NCBI GenBank assembly: GCA_003427395.1
Contig: BFEA01000007.1
Coordinates: forward strand, 4,627,409 to 4,657,323
Direction of reading: 5' to 3'
From: Chara braunii
Lineage: Eukaryota; Streptophyta; Charophyceae; Charales; Characeae
DNA length: 29,915 nt
Shown here: piece by piece, positions 1 through 9,551 of the stretch
Numbering within the stretch: position 1 is the first letter of the stretch
How the letters are laid out: the number at the start of each line of letters is the position of its first letter
The notes under the pieces: generated by a model
The model's input: the letters and a program-made list of their open reading frames with translations, nothing else
Databases searched by the model: none
What the model was told of the DNA's origin: nothing
Translations under genes and position numbers: made by a program

Positions 1-175
1 TCTTCCCCTCCCTTTCCTCCTCCCTCCTCCTCTCCACTTCCCCCTTCTTCTCCCCATCCTTCCCCTTCCTTCTGCCTTCCTCTTTGTGTATCTTCTTCTT
101 TGTCATCTCCTTCTCCTCTTCCTTCTTCTTCTTCTTCTTCTTCTTCTTCTTCCCCTTCCCCACGCCGGCTGAGAC
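1..175 (+). repeat. Pyrimidine-rich low-complexity tract with (TTC)n
   Basis: Nearly all C and T, with a clean TTC run at about 122-153. No protein similarity is visible; the serine- and phenylalanine-rich reading frames across it are products of the low complexity. It lies directly upstream of the Josephin/RING-like gene relic, so it could be part of an intron or 5' region of that gene, but this cannot be shown from the window. Confidence 0.8.
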
Positions 176-307
176 CGGCCCCTCCCTTATCTTCGTTGTC
201 CATATTGGGACATCGGCAGGCTCGTTCATTCTCTCCTCCTCCCAGTCACCCTTCCTCTCGATGTTGTGCTGATGCTAATCTGCGGGGTTCTTTTGTCTTA
301 CCGGCAG

Positions 308-1187
308 CCTGCTCTGCTACGTCGACAGTGTTCGTCATGTACGCGTCGACCCCGCCAGATCAGATCTGGCTTTCCAGTGGTGACCGATTCGGATTTGCAT
401 GCAGACCTACCAAATATTTGTGGTTTGACAGCCACAAATGTCTGCCTACAGGCTTATCAGTGTCAATGTTATACGGCATCTCAATTTGTTACGATTGCTT
501 ATCAGCTTGATGCTGTTGAAAACCAGTTTAGGCTTTACTGTAAATGTCTTACAGTTAGCGTTCCACGGTCGCCACATTCTTATGCATCATGCGACGCCAG
601 GCGATGACTTCAATAACCATCCTCGTATTTGCCTGGATTTTACACAGACCCGGGCATTATATGGCACTCATTCGTGCAGCTGCCCAGTGGGAACTGTGGG
701 ATGGTGGGACGATGATTCAGGCTATTTTCAACGTAAATGAATTTTTGCGTGCATTGCCGAATCATACGTTATTCGGGATTATTGACCGACTCTCGTGTGA
801 CACCTGTTGGGACAGAGACGCGGTGCGCCTTGGCTGTGGAATGCATCATCTATGCCATAACTATTATTAATCTATTGCGACTGCCGCCGTCTGTACTGAA
901 GGGTGTCCAACATTTCCTCATTGTACACATCCCTATCACCCAGGTATACGTTGTCCCTTTTGTGCCCAAGGACGCTATCAGAACTGCATGATGCCGCACT
1001 GTGATGAACGTCCTGCTGTTTTTTTGACATGTGGACAACATGTCCTCTGTCAGGACTGTTTTGATGGGATGGTTCGTGCTAGCCGTCTGCTGAATGCTGT
1101 GCTGGCGCAGCTGTCCTTGGGTATCCTTGTGAACATCCACATCATCCTCACCGTAGTTGTCCTATCTGCGGAGGTGGGGACAGGTAA
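308..1187 (+). pseudogene. Broken Josephin-like protease plus double RING-type zinc-finger gene
   Basis: Three plus-strand frames carry consecutive pieces of what looks like one protein. At about 400-530 the frame reads NICGLTATNVCLQA and then SQFVTIAYQLDAVE, which resembles the catalytic-Cys box and the following helix of Josephin-type deubiquitinating proteases. A shifted frame at about 530-620 reads GFTVNVLQLAFHG, like the middle Josephin strand-helix. A third frame at about 640-790 reads RPGHYMALIRAAAQWELWD, like the catalytic-His segment. That frame continues into CDTC...GCGMHHLCHN, a TAA stop at 868-870, PHCTHPYHPGIRCPFC, and CDERPAVFLTCGQHVLCQDC; a final frame change gives CPICGGGDR ending at TAA 1185-1187. 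These are two RING-like Cys/His modules. A pyrimidine tract ending in CAG at 305-307 resembles a 3' splice site, and CAG/GTAAAG at 1181-1189 a 5' splice site. Such a protein would act in ubiquitin removal and/or ligation. At least three frame changes plus a stop argue for a pseudogene or assembly errors. The Josephin call rests on pattern recognition only. Confidence 0.5.
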
Positions 1188-1206
1188 AGCCTTGGACACT
1201 ACCGAC

Positions 1207-1280
1207 AGATACGGAGTTTAAAGAAAAAGAAAAAAAAAAGAAAAGAAAAAAAAAAGAAAACAAGAAAAAAGGAAAATATG
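1207..1280 (+). repeat. A-rich low-complexity tract
   Basis: Runs of A with scattered G follow the last RING-like segment. It could be a decayed poly(A) tail of a retrocopy or simple-sequence DNA. The putative donor-like CAG/GTAAAG just upstream argues against a processed copy. Confidence 0.7.
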
Positions 1281-1283
1281 TTG

Positions 1284-1391
1284 ATCTGTGGGATGTGTTA
1301 TTTGCTTTGTGGCAGTTGGATTATCTGTGGGATGTGTTATTTGCTTTGTGGCAGTTGGATTATCTGTGGGATGTGTTATTTGCTTTGTTTG
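1284..1391 (+). repeat. 39-bp tandem repeat, about 2.7 copies
   Basis: The motif ATCTGTGGGATGTG recurs at 1284, 1323 and 1362, a period of exactly 39 bp, with the copies identical over their overlap. Because 39 is divisible by three, one plus frame stays open with a 13-residue period (DLWDVLFALWQLDY-like). Nothing suggests this peptide is made. Confidence 0.95.
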
Positions 1392-1626
1392 ACTGATAGG
1401 CTTTTTTTCTCTGTCAGGTTTGGTTTCCTCCTCTTTTTCTTCACCTCTTTGTGTTTTGGCTGCGTGCAAGTGGGTCCTTGTGACACATGGGGATCGGGGC
1501 AGCCAGCGCTCAACCTGTCATCCACGTGGCTGGCCTTGTACGTAAGAGGTGATGAACAGGTGGGGCTTTCCTTCTTTTCCTCTTCCTGTTTTGTCTTTTC
1601 CTGCCTTAGCGCTCCGATTCACAGTG

Positions 1627-1650
1627 TGACATATATATATACATACACAC

Positions 1651-1705
<55 letters not shown>
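1627..1705 (+). repeat. (CA)n / (TA)n microsatellite
   Basis: A short TA run (about 1629-1640) grades into an almost pure CA array ending near 1703 with one G interruption. It is a typical hypervariable dinucleotide microsatellite and could serve as a marker. Confidence 0.98.
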
Positions 1706-1706
<1 letters not shown>

Positions 1707-1739
1707 AATAGTTCCAACACTGACGAATGGTATGATGAA

Positions 1740-2230
1740 GTGGAGTTCGATTCTACTGGTAGTGCATTGAAACCAAGAGTTCCATTCTAGGTCAGTGGAC
1801 GCTGTACCTTCACCACCTTCCGATCCACTCATCGGCTAGGCAGACGCTGTCTGCACTAATCCACTCTGGAACAAACCGCCGCATGCGTCTAGACTATGGT
1901 ACCAACAACATTCACACAAGCTGTACACATAGTCTAAACCCACCGTGATTAGTTCACTTATAGAAGCTTTGAAAAGATCCGACTATGGTAGAACGTTACA
2001 GTTACAGTTCTAATCTAGGCTGTCTGTGAGGTGTTAGCAGTCTGCCAACCAACTAATCAAGATAAAAATAAACTAAGAAAGCAGGTGTATGCACACTGGG
2101 TATAATTGTGTCTGACAGTTGAGTCTCAATTGGACTCTTCCTCCCCTGTATCCAACGTGCCTGTAGGCATCATCAAGCGCCATTGTTTAAATTGTGCATT
2201 AGCAACCCTTCCTTCTGCCCAAACCATATG
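1740..2230. other. Unassigned stretch left of element A
   Basis: No coding signature is seen on either strand. On the minus strand the stretch around 2040-2080 contains T-rich words resembling the region after the leader of element B (near 11490-11530), so it may be highly diverged leader of element A. Its left boundary is not defined. Confidence 0.4.
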
Positions 2231-2231
2231 C

Positions 2232-3052
2232 TTATGACCAGAGCTGCCCTTTATTTATCCTCGCATGCAACAAGCCTTCCGTCTGACTGATCTGGCTGAT
2301 CAAGAGGCAGTTTAAGGACAACCCCCAAGGTCCTTGTGAATTATTTAACGTCGCAATCAGGACGACGATCACAACCAGTGGACAAATCAGACACCTGCCA
2401 GAAATATTTATAGACGGTCTGTATAGCGCCTGCAAAGGACTGGTCAGTCTGCACACCCCTTCTATCAGCCCAACAAAGAGCCTCAAAGGACAACACAGCA
2501 TGGCCTGCGTGTACTATTCCCATGGGTTCGTATGGTGACCGTGACCCGTGCTTCGACCAGGGCCCTTCAGAGGCACCGCCCTCTCCTGCCAGATGTGCCA
2601 CCTGGAAGAACGTCGTCTCTCAAGGTAGAGCGCTCACAACGCCTCGCACCAAATAGAGGACACTCAAGGTTGGACTCTCTTCCTCACGGTAAGAAGAGAT
2701 TGAGAGGGTAGATAAGGTAAGGAAACAACATACCTTGAGATAGCTGCCCCCAACCTCAGATTTCTCACCAATTGAGCCGAGGTGCATTTCGATGACCGGT
2801 TATAGCCTCGGTACCACCCACAACGCAATGCAGTGCCACCTCAGCCAAAATGCCACATCAGCATGCTCTCATCATCATACATACATCCGCTGTTGCCACA
2901 CCTCCCACGCCGTGGCCACAGCGTTCCAGCGGCCGGCCCTCTACGTGGGCCCCGCTATTTCAAGCTAGTGCCGAAGTATCCTTACTGCACAGAAGCTTCG
3001 TCAGCGCACCATGTAACAATGTCGCCAGCGCCAGGTAAAGGGCGATCTCAAA
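2232..3052 (-). mobile_element. Element A untranslated leader (Ty3/gypsy-type)
   Basis: Read on the minus strand, this segment follows the primer-binding site at 3053-3067 and matches the leader of element B (10520-11290) in inverted orientation. Shared blocks are the GATGTGGCATTT word (2851-2862 here, about 10690 in B), the CGTCGTCCTG word (about 2361-2370 and 11175) and the CTTGATCAGCCAGAT word (about 2290-2304 and 11236). No gag or pol follows further left, so this copy has lost its coding region or been cut by recombination. No long open frame is present. Confidence 0.8.
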
Positions 3053-3067
3053 CCAGCTCTGATACCA
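3053..3067 (-). promoter_or_regulatory. Element A primer-binding site (initiator tRNA-Met type)
   Basis: On the minus strand it reads TGGTATCAGAGCTGG, starting three bases after the LTR end (TTGCA-ATT). This is the plant-type tRNA-Met primer site used to start minus-strand DNA synthesis in LTR retrotransposons. It fixes the orientation of element A as minus. Confidence 0.9.
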
Positions 3068-3070
3068 AAT

Positions 3071-4164
3071 TGCAAGGAATATGAGTGGGAATGATATACA
3101 GAAAACCAAGTTGCGAAATCATACAAGTGTCCTAATAGTCGTGTGCAAGCAGAGAGCACAAATGCACCGAGATTCCATCCAAATAAGAGCAACACAATGA
3201 AGTAACGAGGCAATGTTCAAGCCCTCAGGCCACACCAACACAGTATCCAAAGTCGTTCCTCTCTGTCGGGCGCCCAACGCCCACACTACTTGACTATCCT
3301 ACGTACATCAGCATTCTCGCAATAGGCTCACTTCGACTCTCGAAGACCAATGTACATGACGTCAACAGCATAGCCGACCTCTCTCATGTACCAGGTACGT
3401 ATCTCGTCTCCCCTCATCAGACCCTGTCCACCCACACTTGCCTCCTCCCTGAAGACCACCGATCGCCCTCTTACCCCCTTGTGCCCTGCAGCCTGGCTAT
3501 GGCTGCTAGCACACAGCTGCCCAGCAGTGCCCCTCTTCACCTTACAAGCGCCCACATGCGCCCTGGCCGCTAACACAGCATGCAGCGTCTCGCGCAGCAA
3601 CGCAGCAGCGTGACCACATTGCCTGCGTGGGCCAGAATCCCCGCCCCTGGCTGCCCTCCTTCCTATATGGAAGTGGTAGCCCCTGCTTAACTGCGTGTGG
3701 CCTGCCTGGGAAGCTTCCAGTATCTTTCGGTCGGGCCCCAGTACCTGCGCCCAGGCCGAATGTTACAGTTGAGGGCCTGGGCCCTTTACACTTGGCCACG
3801 GCCCGAGTCTTCAGACTTGGGCCGTTTGCTGCCTTCGCATAGGACCCGGGGTATGTACGTCGACAGTGCTGCTTTCATGTAAGCCTGTGACCACTTCGTG
3901 ATGTATCGGCCCTGCATTGTGTGTATGTGCCCAGGCGAAATTGTCACGGCCTGGGCCAAACTGTTCGACGCAGCTTAGGGAGGCTCACACGTTTACTCAA
4001 CCAACTGGCGGACTGAAACAGCCGGAGTACCCACGTATGAAATTCTGGCCTCTGGTGAATATTCAGGCCCACCTTCACTTAGGGCGGGCACTTGGCTTGC
4101 TGGGGGCCTCTGCCCAGAACATGTGCATGAATGATAAGGGCCCCGCGAGGGCTCATTCCTCGCA
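3071..4164 (-). mobile_element. Element A LTR, about 1.09 kb
   Basis: On the minus strand it begins TGCGAGG (ending at 4164 in plus coordinates) and ends TTGCA next to the PBS, so it has the TG...CA ends expected of an LTR. The start matches the element B LTR start (TGCGAGG at 9552), and a nearby block, GCCCTAAGTGAAGG, is shared with B at about 9606 and 22010. The middle is GC-rich with recurrent GGGCC/GCCCAGG words like those in the B LTR but much diverged. No second LTR for A lies in the window. Confidence 0.85.
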
Positions 4165-4440
4165 TAATTAATGTAGTAGTATTAACAACTATAGCTCAGA
4201 GTAATTAGTATGAGTAAGAAGACGAGGGAGGAATTATTTCATGGAGTGTTTGCGGAGGATTGGTTGAGTGTGTGGAGGAGGTGGTTTTGAACGTCCCAGA
4301 ATCTTTGGAGAATCTGAGCGTGTGAAGAAGTAGAGATATGGACAAGAAGAAGAAATCTACCTTCCCAAGTCTCTGCAGTAATTAAGTGCATGTGAGGGGC
4401 GAGTAATAGTGGTCTGACAGGTGGGCGATACTTTTCAATG
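4165..4440. other. Unassigned spacer
   Basis: This stretch flanks the outer end of the element A LTR. It is G/A-rich on the plus strand around 4210-4400, and no coding, RNA or element signature is recognised. Confidence 0.5.
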
Positions 4441-4780
4441 CATTGTGGGATGGGTCAAAGACCCTGTCAGCTAGCAGGCTTGCGGGGAAGGGTATGCTTG
4501 GTGCTTGGGTGGGTGTAGTGCTGCAGCAGTGCGGGTGAGGTAGGCTTGGTGCTTGGTGTTCCGGATGTAGTGGTCCTACGAGTTTGTGTCAAGAACATGT
4601 CACAGAAACCCTTTGATTTCTGGTGGGCTAAGGGCCCTGTTAGCAAGCTTGCGTGGAAGGGTGTGCTTGGTGCTTGGGTGGGTGTAGCGCTGCAGCTGTG
4701 CGGGTGAGGTTAGGCTTGGTGCTTGGCGTTCTGGGTGTAGTGGTCCTATGAGTTTGTGAAGGTCGGTCAAGACCTTCAAC
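4440..4780 (+). repeat. Tandem duplication with about 169-bp period
   Basis: The block with CTTGCGGGGAAGGGTATG at 4479 recurs as CTTGCGTGGAAGGGTGTG at 4648, followed in both copies by GCTTGGTGCTTGGGTGGGTG, a CTGCAG-containing segment and a TAGTGGTCCTA(C/T)GAG segment. The copies differ by scattered substitutions and small indels. Each also carries smaller internal TTGGTGCTTGG repeats. Confidence 0.9.
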
Positions 4781-5560
4781 CTTTTATTTATGGTGCGCTT
4801 AGTATGGTGTGCTATGCGGCCCCGGTTACCTTTCAGCGGGCAACAGCAGCAGCCCCTGTTTTGTCGTAGGGCTTTGGAAATGTTGCTTGGTTACTGTCTG
4901 ACGTGTAAACTCGTCTGCCTGACACTGCCTATAGATGTAAAGGTTTCCTATGGGCCGTTGTAATTTGGCTTATTACACGAATACATTTAATTACATAACT
5001 GATTTTGATCACACAGCTGCTCATCTGCACGTCCAGGTGCATTCTGACGAAGAGCATGTGCACAATACAGGTGAAGTACAGAGCCATTTCGGGCAAAACA
5101 ATAAATTTAAAGATGTCCCATCCCTACCCTTCACGCAGGCATGCAATGTTGGATTGTTTGCAATTCTCAGAGTTTTTTTTTTTTTTTCCTCTCTGAAGGA
5201 AGGGAGATCCTGAAAATGCGGAGGGGGACCAATAGCATTGCAACTGAAACACCAGTCACAGACATCCATGTGGACAAATTGTTATCCTTTGGTAGTGGTC
5301 CATGTGGAGTGGATTTGAAAAAGTTCAGAAAAACAGGAACCTTGGACTGATGGAGTTTCTCCAAAAGTCCAATTTCTGGGAAGAAACAACCCCGCACAAT
5401 TTTCTGGTATATTTAACCTTTCTTAGGCAAAGCTACAGTGGCCTGTCAAACTTTGTGCTAGCCTCCTAGCTCAGTGGGAAGAGAGGTGGCTCTCGGTGGA
5501 ATGTCGGGGGATTTTAAGATGCTGACCAGCGTAAACACCTGGAGACCTGGAGCGAACAGA
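4781..5560. other. Unassigned spacer with poly(T) run
   Basis: It holds a T run at 5173-5187 and short open frames without recognisable domains (for example one at 4950-5213). A TAGCTCAGTGGGAAGAG word at 5466-5482 resembles the A box of a tRNA, but no matching B box or cloverleaf follows, so no RNA gene is called. Confidence 0.5.
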
Positions 5561-5566
5561 GATTGC

Positions 5567-5681
5567 TACCAGCTTCTCCCGAACACAATGTGCCCTCATT
5601 TGACTGCACCAGGATGGGAAAATAATCTGTATTCATGCACTATCAGGAAATTGATGAAGTGTTGTTCGGGGGAAGATGGTA
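5567..5681. mobile_element. TA-flanked miniature inverted-repeat element, copy 1
   Basis: A 111-bp segment (5569-5679) is flanked by TA dinucleotides at 5567-5568 and 5680-5681. Its left end CCAGCTTCTCCCGAACA pairs with the complement of its right end (CCATCTTCCCCCGAACA), 15 of 17 positions. It has no coding capacity. TA target sites and short terminal inverted repeats suggest a non-autonomous Tc1/mariner-like (Stowaway-type) element; the family is inferred. Confidence 0.75.
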
Positions 5682-5849
5682 GTGTTGCGTGGAGATGTGG
5701 AGCGAACAGAGGGGGTAGTGTTGAAAATAAAGCTCAGTCATGTAGGCATCACTCAGTATCTCCCATCTGGCGTCTGTGGAGTGTAGGTGAAGGAGAATCA
5801 GTTGCCCGGTGGTAATGTGGTAGCTACTTACCTTTTCCTCCCTCGACAC

Positions 5850-5956
5850 TACTGTCTTCCCCGGAATATAAGGCATATGCGGCTTATGCGCTGTAAAAGA
5901 AAATAGCACATAGGTTGCATTGCACCCGTTTAATTCGCATATGCCTTATATTCGAG
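5850..5956. mobile_element. Same miniature element family, degenerate copy 2
   Basis: It begins TA-CTGTCTTCCCCGGAATATAA, matching the family end, and contains a perfect 18-bp inverted pair: GAATATAAGGCATATGCG at 5864-5881 and its complement ending near 5954. The outer right terminus is decayed, so only the left end and the inner palindrome are secure. Confidence 0.6.
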
Positions 5957-5959
5957 TTT

Positions 5960-6440
5960 CGCAGAACAAGTTTACGGACACCTAGGGGCCGGGTCCAAGC
6001 TGAGTAGGCTCAGTTCTATCCAGTGGCATAGGGCTTCATGCCACTGACCATCACACCGAGAAAAGGGAAAAAATGGGGCCTTGTATCTTTCTATGCCCCT
6101 CTTAATTCCTCACTTCACTCCTTGCCAAATGTGCAAAATGAGAATGAATCTTCGTCTGGAACATGGAAAGATACAACGCCGTATTTTCTATCTTTTGTGG
6201 GAGTAGTGGAGGGAGGCCCTTGGCGAGTGGTGGATGAGGCGCGTAGAATCCCCTCCTGTCTTCAAACTGCCACTTTCTTGGCAGTGGTCGTGGCTTCACA
6301 CTGCCACTTTCTTGGTTGTGGCCGCTATGCCCAAGGCCAAAACGCAACACATCTGTGATTAGGGGCTGTTGTGTTCAACTTGCCAAGAGTTGCAGGGGAC
6401 TGTCCTTGTAGCCAGGGCAAAAGCATATCAGGCGCTAACC
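5960..6440. other. Unassigned spacer with short direct repeat
   Basis: A CTGCCACTTTCTTGG block occurs twice about 32 bp apart near 6268 and 6300. A 106-codon open frame (6038-6358) has no recognisable motif and no codon evidence in its favour. Confidence 0.4.
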
Positions 6441-6442
6441 TC

Positions 6443-6741
6443 AAAAAAAAAAAAAAGGTAATGTTTTATTCGAATGCAACACTTCTTTTCTTTTTGCAAT
6501 TTGAATAGAACGTATATGCTTGTCATTCAAATACATTCACTACAACACCTGTGTACAAATACATTCACTACAACACCTGTGTTCTATTCGAAGTGCCCTT
6601 CCATTGGAGAAAAGTGGAAGAAATGACTTCTTTTCCATTCGAGAGAAGTGCCCTTCCATTCAGTACAACTTTTGGAAAAAATGACTTCTTCCCCGAAAAC
6701 TCGAATACAATGCATGTACGTTATGTTCGGGGGAACACTGC
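6443..6741. mobile_element. Probable larger miniature element, copy 3, with internal duplications
   Basis: The right end near 6719-6736 reads TTATGTTCGGGGGAA, the family terminus, and the interior is rich in TTCGAATAGAA-like words shared with copy 4 (9177-9383). Inside are a 28-bp direct duplication (CAAATACATTCACTAC at 6528 and 6556) and a roughly 56-bp one (AAGTGCCCTTCCATT near 6590 and 6646). The left terminus follows a poly(A) tract and is uncertain. Confidence 0.45.
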
Positions 6742-6744
6742 AGT

Positions 6745-8270
6745 CCGGATGTTTTTCCAGAGAATAGGAACGGGGACTGAATGGTTAACCCATTGCCTTT
6801 ATCGACACCAGAGATGGCTCGAGGTAGGCTAGCCAAGCTATATTTACGTGGGATAGGAACGTTATTCTCTAGTAAGACCTGATTCACTTAAACTGCCAGT
6901 TCATCTGAAGCAGAGTACTGCTCTTACCGGTTTACGCAGTAAGAGCATTTAGATTCGGGGCTGGGCCGATAGCGAAAGCCACAGTCCATTTCGAAAAGCA
7001 GTAGTTGCAGGCTCTCGAGCGTTGGAAGGTATCCTTGTCAATTTAGGGTTTATGTAATATTGGAAAGGAATTAAAATATGAGTAGAATGTAATTAAAAGT
7101 TCAAATGGATTATTGGGGCATTGATCTCATATAACAGCCAAATTAAACCACCAGCACATGGCCCCAAGCAACTTGAGAATCAAAATCAGCTCATTCCCAA
7201 CATTTTGGAGGCTCGGGGCAACTGAAGCCAACATGAAAAAGAAAATGCCACGCAGGTGTTTAGGCAAAGCTTGGAGCGCAGCAGGGTGAATCCACCTCGT
7301 ATAAAAGAGGCTGGGATGTCTACTGCAGCAAAGTAAGGTAGACATTTTCTGGAAATGAGTCTTATGATACTAGGACCCCAGCAGCGAGTTCAACTCGTGT
7401 CTACTGCAGCAGGGTGAGGCAGATGTTTTCTAGAGCAACATGAGGATTGTTTTGTCCAAGACGGTATGCCACCGTTTTGTGGAAGGTGCAGAGGCCCCGG
7501 GGTGTGCGAAAAGATATGGCAGCGTTGATGTGAACGGGACCATGGAGCATTGTTTTGCGTGAAGAGAAAGGAGGAGGTGGCCGTTGCGGAGGAGTTAATT
7601 TCTGTAGTTGGTGCTCGCAGTATCGTGAAGGCATCCAAGATGAGGACAAATCAGGTTTTGTTGCAAAGACTTCCTCGGAAGTGCATTGGCCCGTGTAATC
7701 TCTGGAGTCCTATTTCATTATTCTGCTGCTGATACCGGCAGCCCCACCTCTGAATGTAGAAATTTTGCTCTCTCCCATTGGGCATGCTGTCTGGTGTGGG
7801 GCCGTCCCCTGGACTTGCAACGGTTGAGAGGTTTTTGCTAGTGGAAACATCCAATGGTTGGGAATAATTTTCAGTGAGGTGGAGAACTGCAGGATGGGAT
7901 CTCCATGGGGGCATGACTGAAGACCTTTGGCAGTCGTGGAGCAGTAATGTGGGTGACCTCGGGCGTGGCAGCAGTACAACAGTCTGCATATGAAAGGCAG
8001 TGTTGGGAGCGCTCTTAAACTCGTGATTAAAGATTTGGTGGCCCAGACAGGAAAAAGGGCGGACTGGGGCGGGCAAGCCCTCGGTGTTGCTTCATGCCCC
8101 CGCTCTTTCCACCACTAGACTTTGTCATGCCTCCGAACCTGGAACCACTGAGTTGTGTGGGGTTAAGGGACAACGCGGTGGTGCTTTTGGTTGATGAATG
8201 AGGAGAGAATTGGGAGTCCTTCGGTTTTAAGAACTGTGGCTCTTCCAAACGTCTCCTAATTGTAGCATCC
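6745..8270. other. Unassigned spacer
   Basis: No domain is recognised on either strand. Minus-strand open frames at 7651-8076 and 8027-8335 are serine/proline-rich and adjoin in different frames, so an exon pair of an unknown gene cannot be excluded. Weak direct repeats with GTCTACTGCAGCA occur near 7318 and 7399. Confidence 0.35.
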
Positions 8271-8300
8271 TGTTCGGTGGGTGAAGAAATTAAGCCTATT

Positions 8301-8320
8301 AAAAAAAAAAAAAAAAAAAA
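8301..8320 (+). repeat. Poly(A) run
   Basis: About 20 consecutive A residues with no adjacent retroelement signature. It could mark a decayed non-LTR insertion, but no other evidence supports that. Confidence 0.9.
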
Positions 8321-8392
8321 GACTGCCATCTTCACCCAAATAGATTCACCTGGTCACTATAGCCGTATTGGGGGCAACATCCAGCCTAGATA

Positions 8393-8555
8393 TATCTATA
8401 ACGATCCAGCGTTCTATTCAAGTGAAGGTGGTAGCATTACTTTCCCTCCTTGTCCAGGAATTTCTATGACCTATATCTATAACGATCCAGCGTTCTATTC
8501 AAGTGAAGACGGTAGCATTACTTTCCCTCCTTGTCCAGGAATTTCTATGACCTCT
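8393..8555 (+). repeat. 81-bp tandem duplication, open in one frame
   Basis: Two copies at 81-bp offset (AACGATCCAGCG at 8400 and 8481) are nearly identical, differing at GGTGG versus GACGG. The plus frame 8277-8576 reads through both and gives a 27-residue repeat (YIYNDPAFYSSE followed by GSITFPPCPGISMT). The repeat length is a multiple of three, so the frame is kept. No known domain is recognised. Confidence 0.9.
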
Positions 8556-8759
8556 TGGAAAGGTCGACAGGATTAAGTTTTGGCTGCAGGTGTACGCCAT
8601 CATCGCCTGTAACCAATGAAGACCAGAAAGTGCAGACTACAGGTGGGAGCAACAACTGTCAATACTTTGAGATATAAGTACCGGGGGTTGGACCAGCAGC
8701 CACTCGAGAACTGACCGCAGGTGTTAGTGAAGACACAGGATAGTGTGTACAGGTTTTGC

Positions 8760-9440
8760 TAGTGCGCACTGCATCTCAGTGTTTCCTTGCAGAAAAGAGC
8801 ATTATGAAGTTCTGCTGAGCTGTGCAGCGTACTGCTCCTAGCTTTGAGGGCTTACTCGCTGTTGGGCTATCTTGCCTGAATGCGGTGCTAAGTGCACTGC
8901 ATCGTAGCGCTTCATTGCAGAAAAGAGCATCATGTTCTGCTGAGCTCTGCAGTGTACTGGTCCCTATGCCAAGGGCATAATCACTGTTGGGCTATCCTTC
9001 CTGAATGCAGTGCTAACTGTGGTCGGATACTTCTTTTATAGTACTAGTGTGAGAATGCCCCATGCTAAAAGTACTGTAGGTTCTGGTAGAGCACTGTGAT
9101 GATATGATTCCTGAAGAAAAGTATCATCCAGTTCTGCTCAAGCTCTGCAGTGTACCAATGCCCAACCTGAGGGCTACCGTCTTCTCCCGAACATAATGCA
9201 TATGCATTGCATTCGAGTTTTTGAAAATTCAAAAATTCAAATAGAACTCATATGCGTTGTATTCGAAAACATTGGTTGTTCGAATGTTGTTTGAATAGAA
9301 AATGTGTGTTGTGTTCGAATAGAAAGCAACGTATGCGTTGTATTCCTTTACAACGCATACGCGTTATGTTCGGGGGAAGACGATAGTTTTCCTGAATGCA
9401 TTGCTAGCAGTGGTTGGGTACATCTTTCGTAGTCTGAGTG
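8760..9440 (+). repeat. Degenerate tandem repeat, about 125-bp unit, three copies
   Basis: The ordered words GCAGAAAAGAGCAT, GTTCTGCTGAGCT, CTGCAGTGTAC, GAGGGCT and CCTGAATGC appear in copies starting near 8766, 8893 and 9085. The third copy is split by the miniature element at 9177-9383 and resumes with TTTTCCTGAATGC. This repeat therefore predates that insertion. Confidence 0.8.
9175..9385. mobile_element. TA-flanked miniature inverted-repeat element, copy 4 (best copy)
   Basis: The element at 9177-9383 (207 bp) lies between TA dinucleotides at 9175-9176 and 9384-9385. Its left end CCGTCTTCTCCCGAACATAA pairs with the complement of its right end (TCGTCTTCCCCCGAACATAA), 18 of 20 positions. 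The interior is AT-rich, with repeated TTCGAATAGAA and GCATATGCG/GCATACGCG words able to form an extended hairpin. It has no coding capacity. It sits inside the third copy of the 125-bp repeat, giving an approximate empty-site comparison. Confidence 0.85.
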
Positions 9441-9551
9441 TGAAAACGCCCCATGATTTGCATCAGGCCCAAGGGTTTGATGCAGTAGTTTAGCTCAGCA
9501 CAGGGGCAAGGCCCCACCTGAAGCATTTTATTATAGGTTAAGTAATGTGGC

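Noticed and set aside
84-510. Ser/Phe-rich open frames at the left edge
   Set aside because: They translate the TTC/CT low-complexity tract and its continuation out of the frame that carries the conserved motifs.
4950-5213. 87-codon plus-strand open frame
   Set aside because: It has no motif, ends in a poly(T)-encoded Phe run and has no conserved neighbour.
5461-5535. Possible tRNA gene (TAGCTCAGTGGGAAGAG, A-box-like)
   Set aside because: No B box, no anticodon stem and no acceptor pairing within 100 bp, so only one promoter-like word is present.
7651-8335. Two adjoining minus-strand open frames (141 and 102 codons)
   Set aside because: They are Ser/Pro-rich with no recognised domain; I could not define splice sites joining them, and open frames of this size occur by chance in this window.
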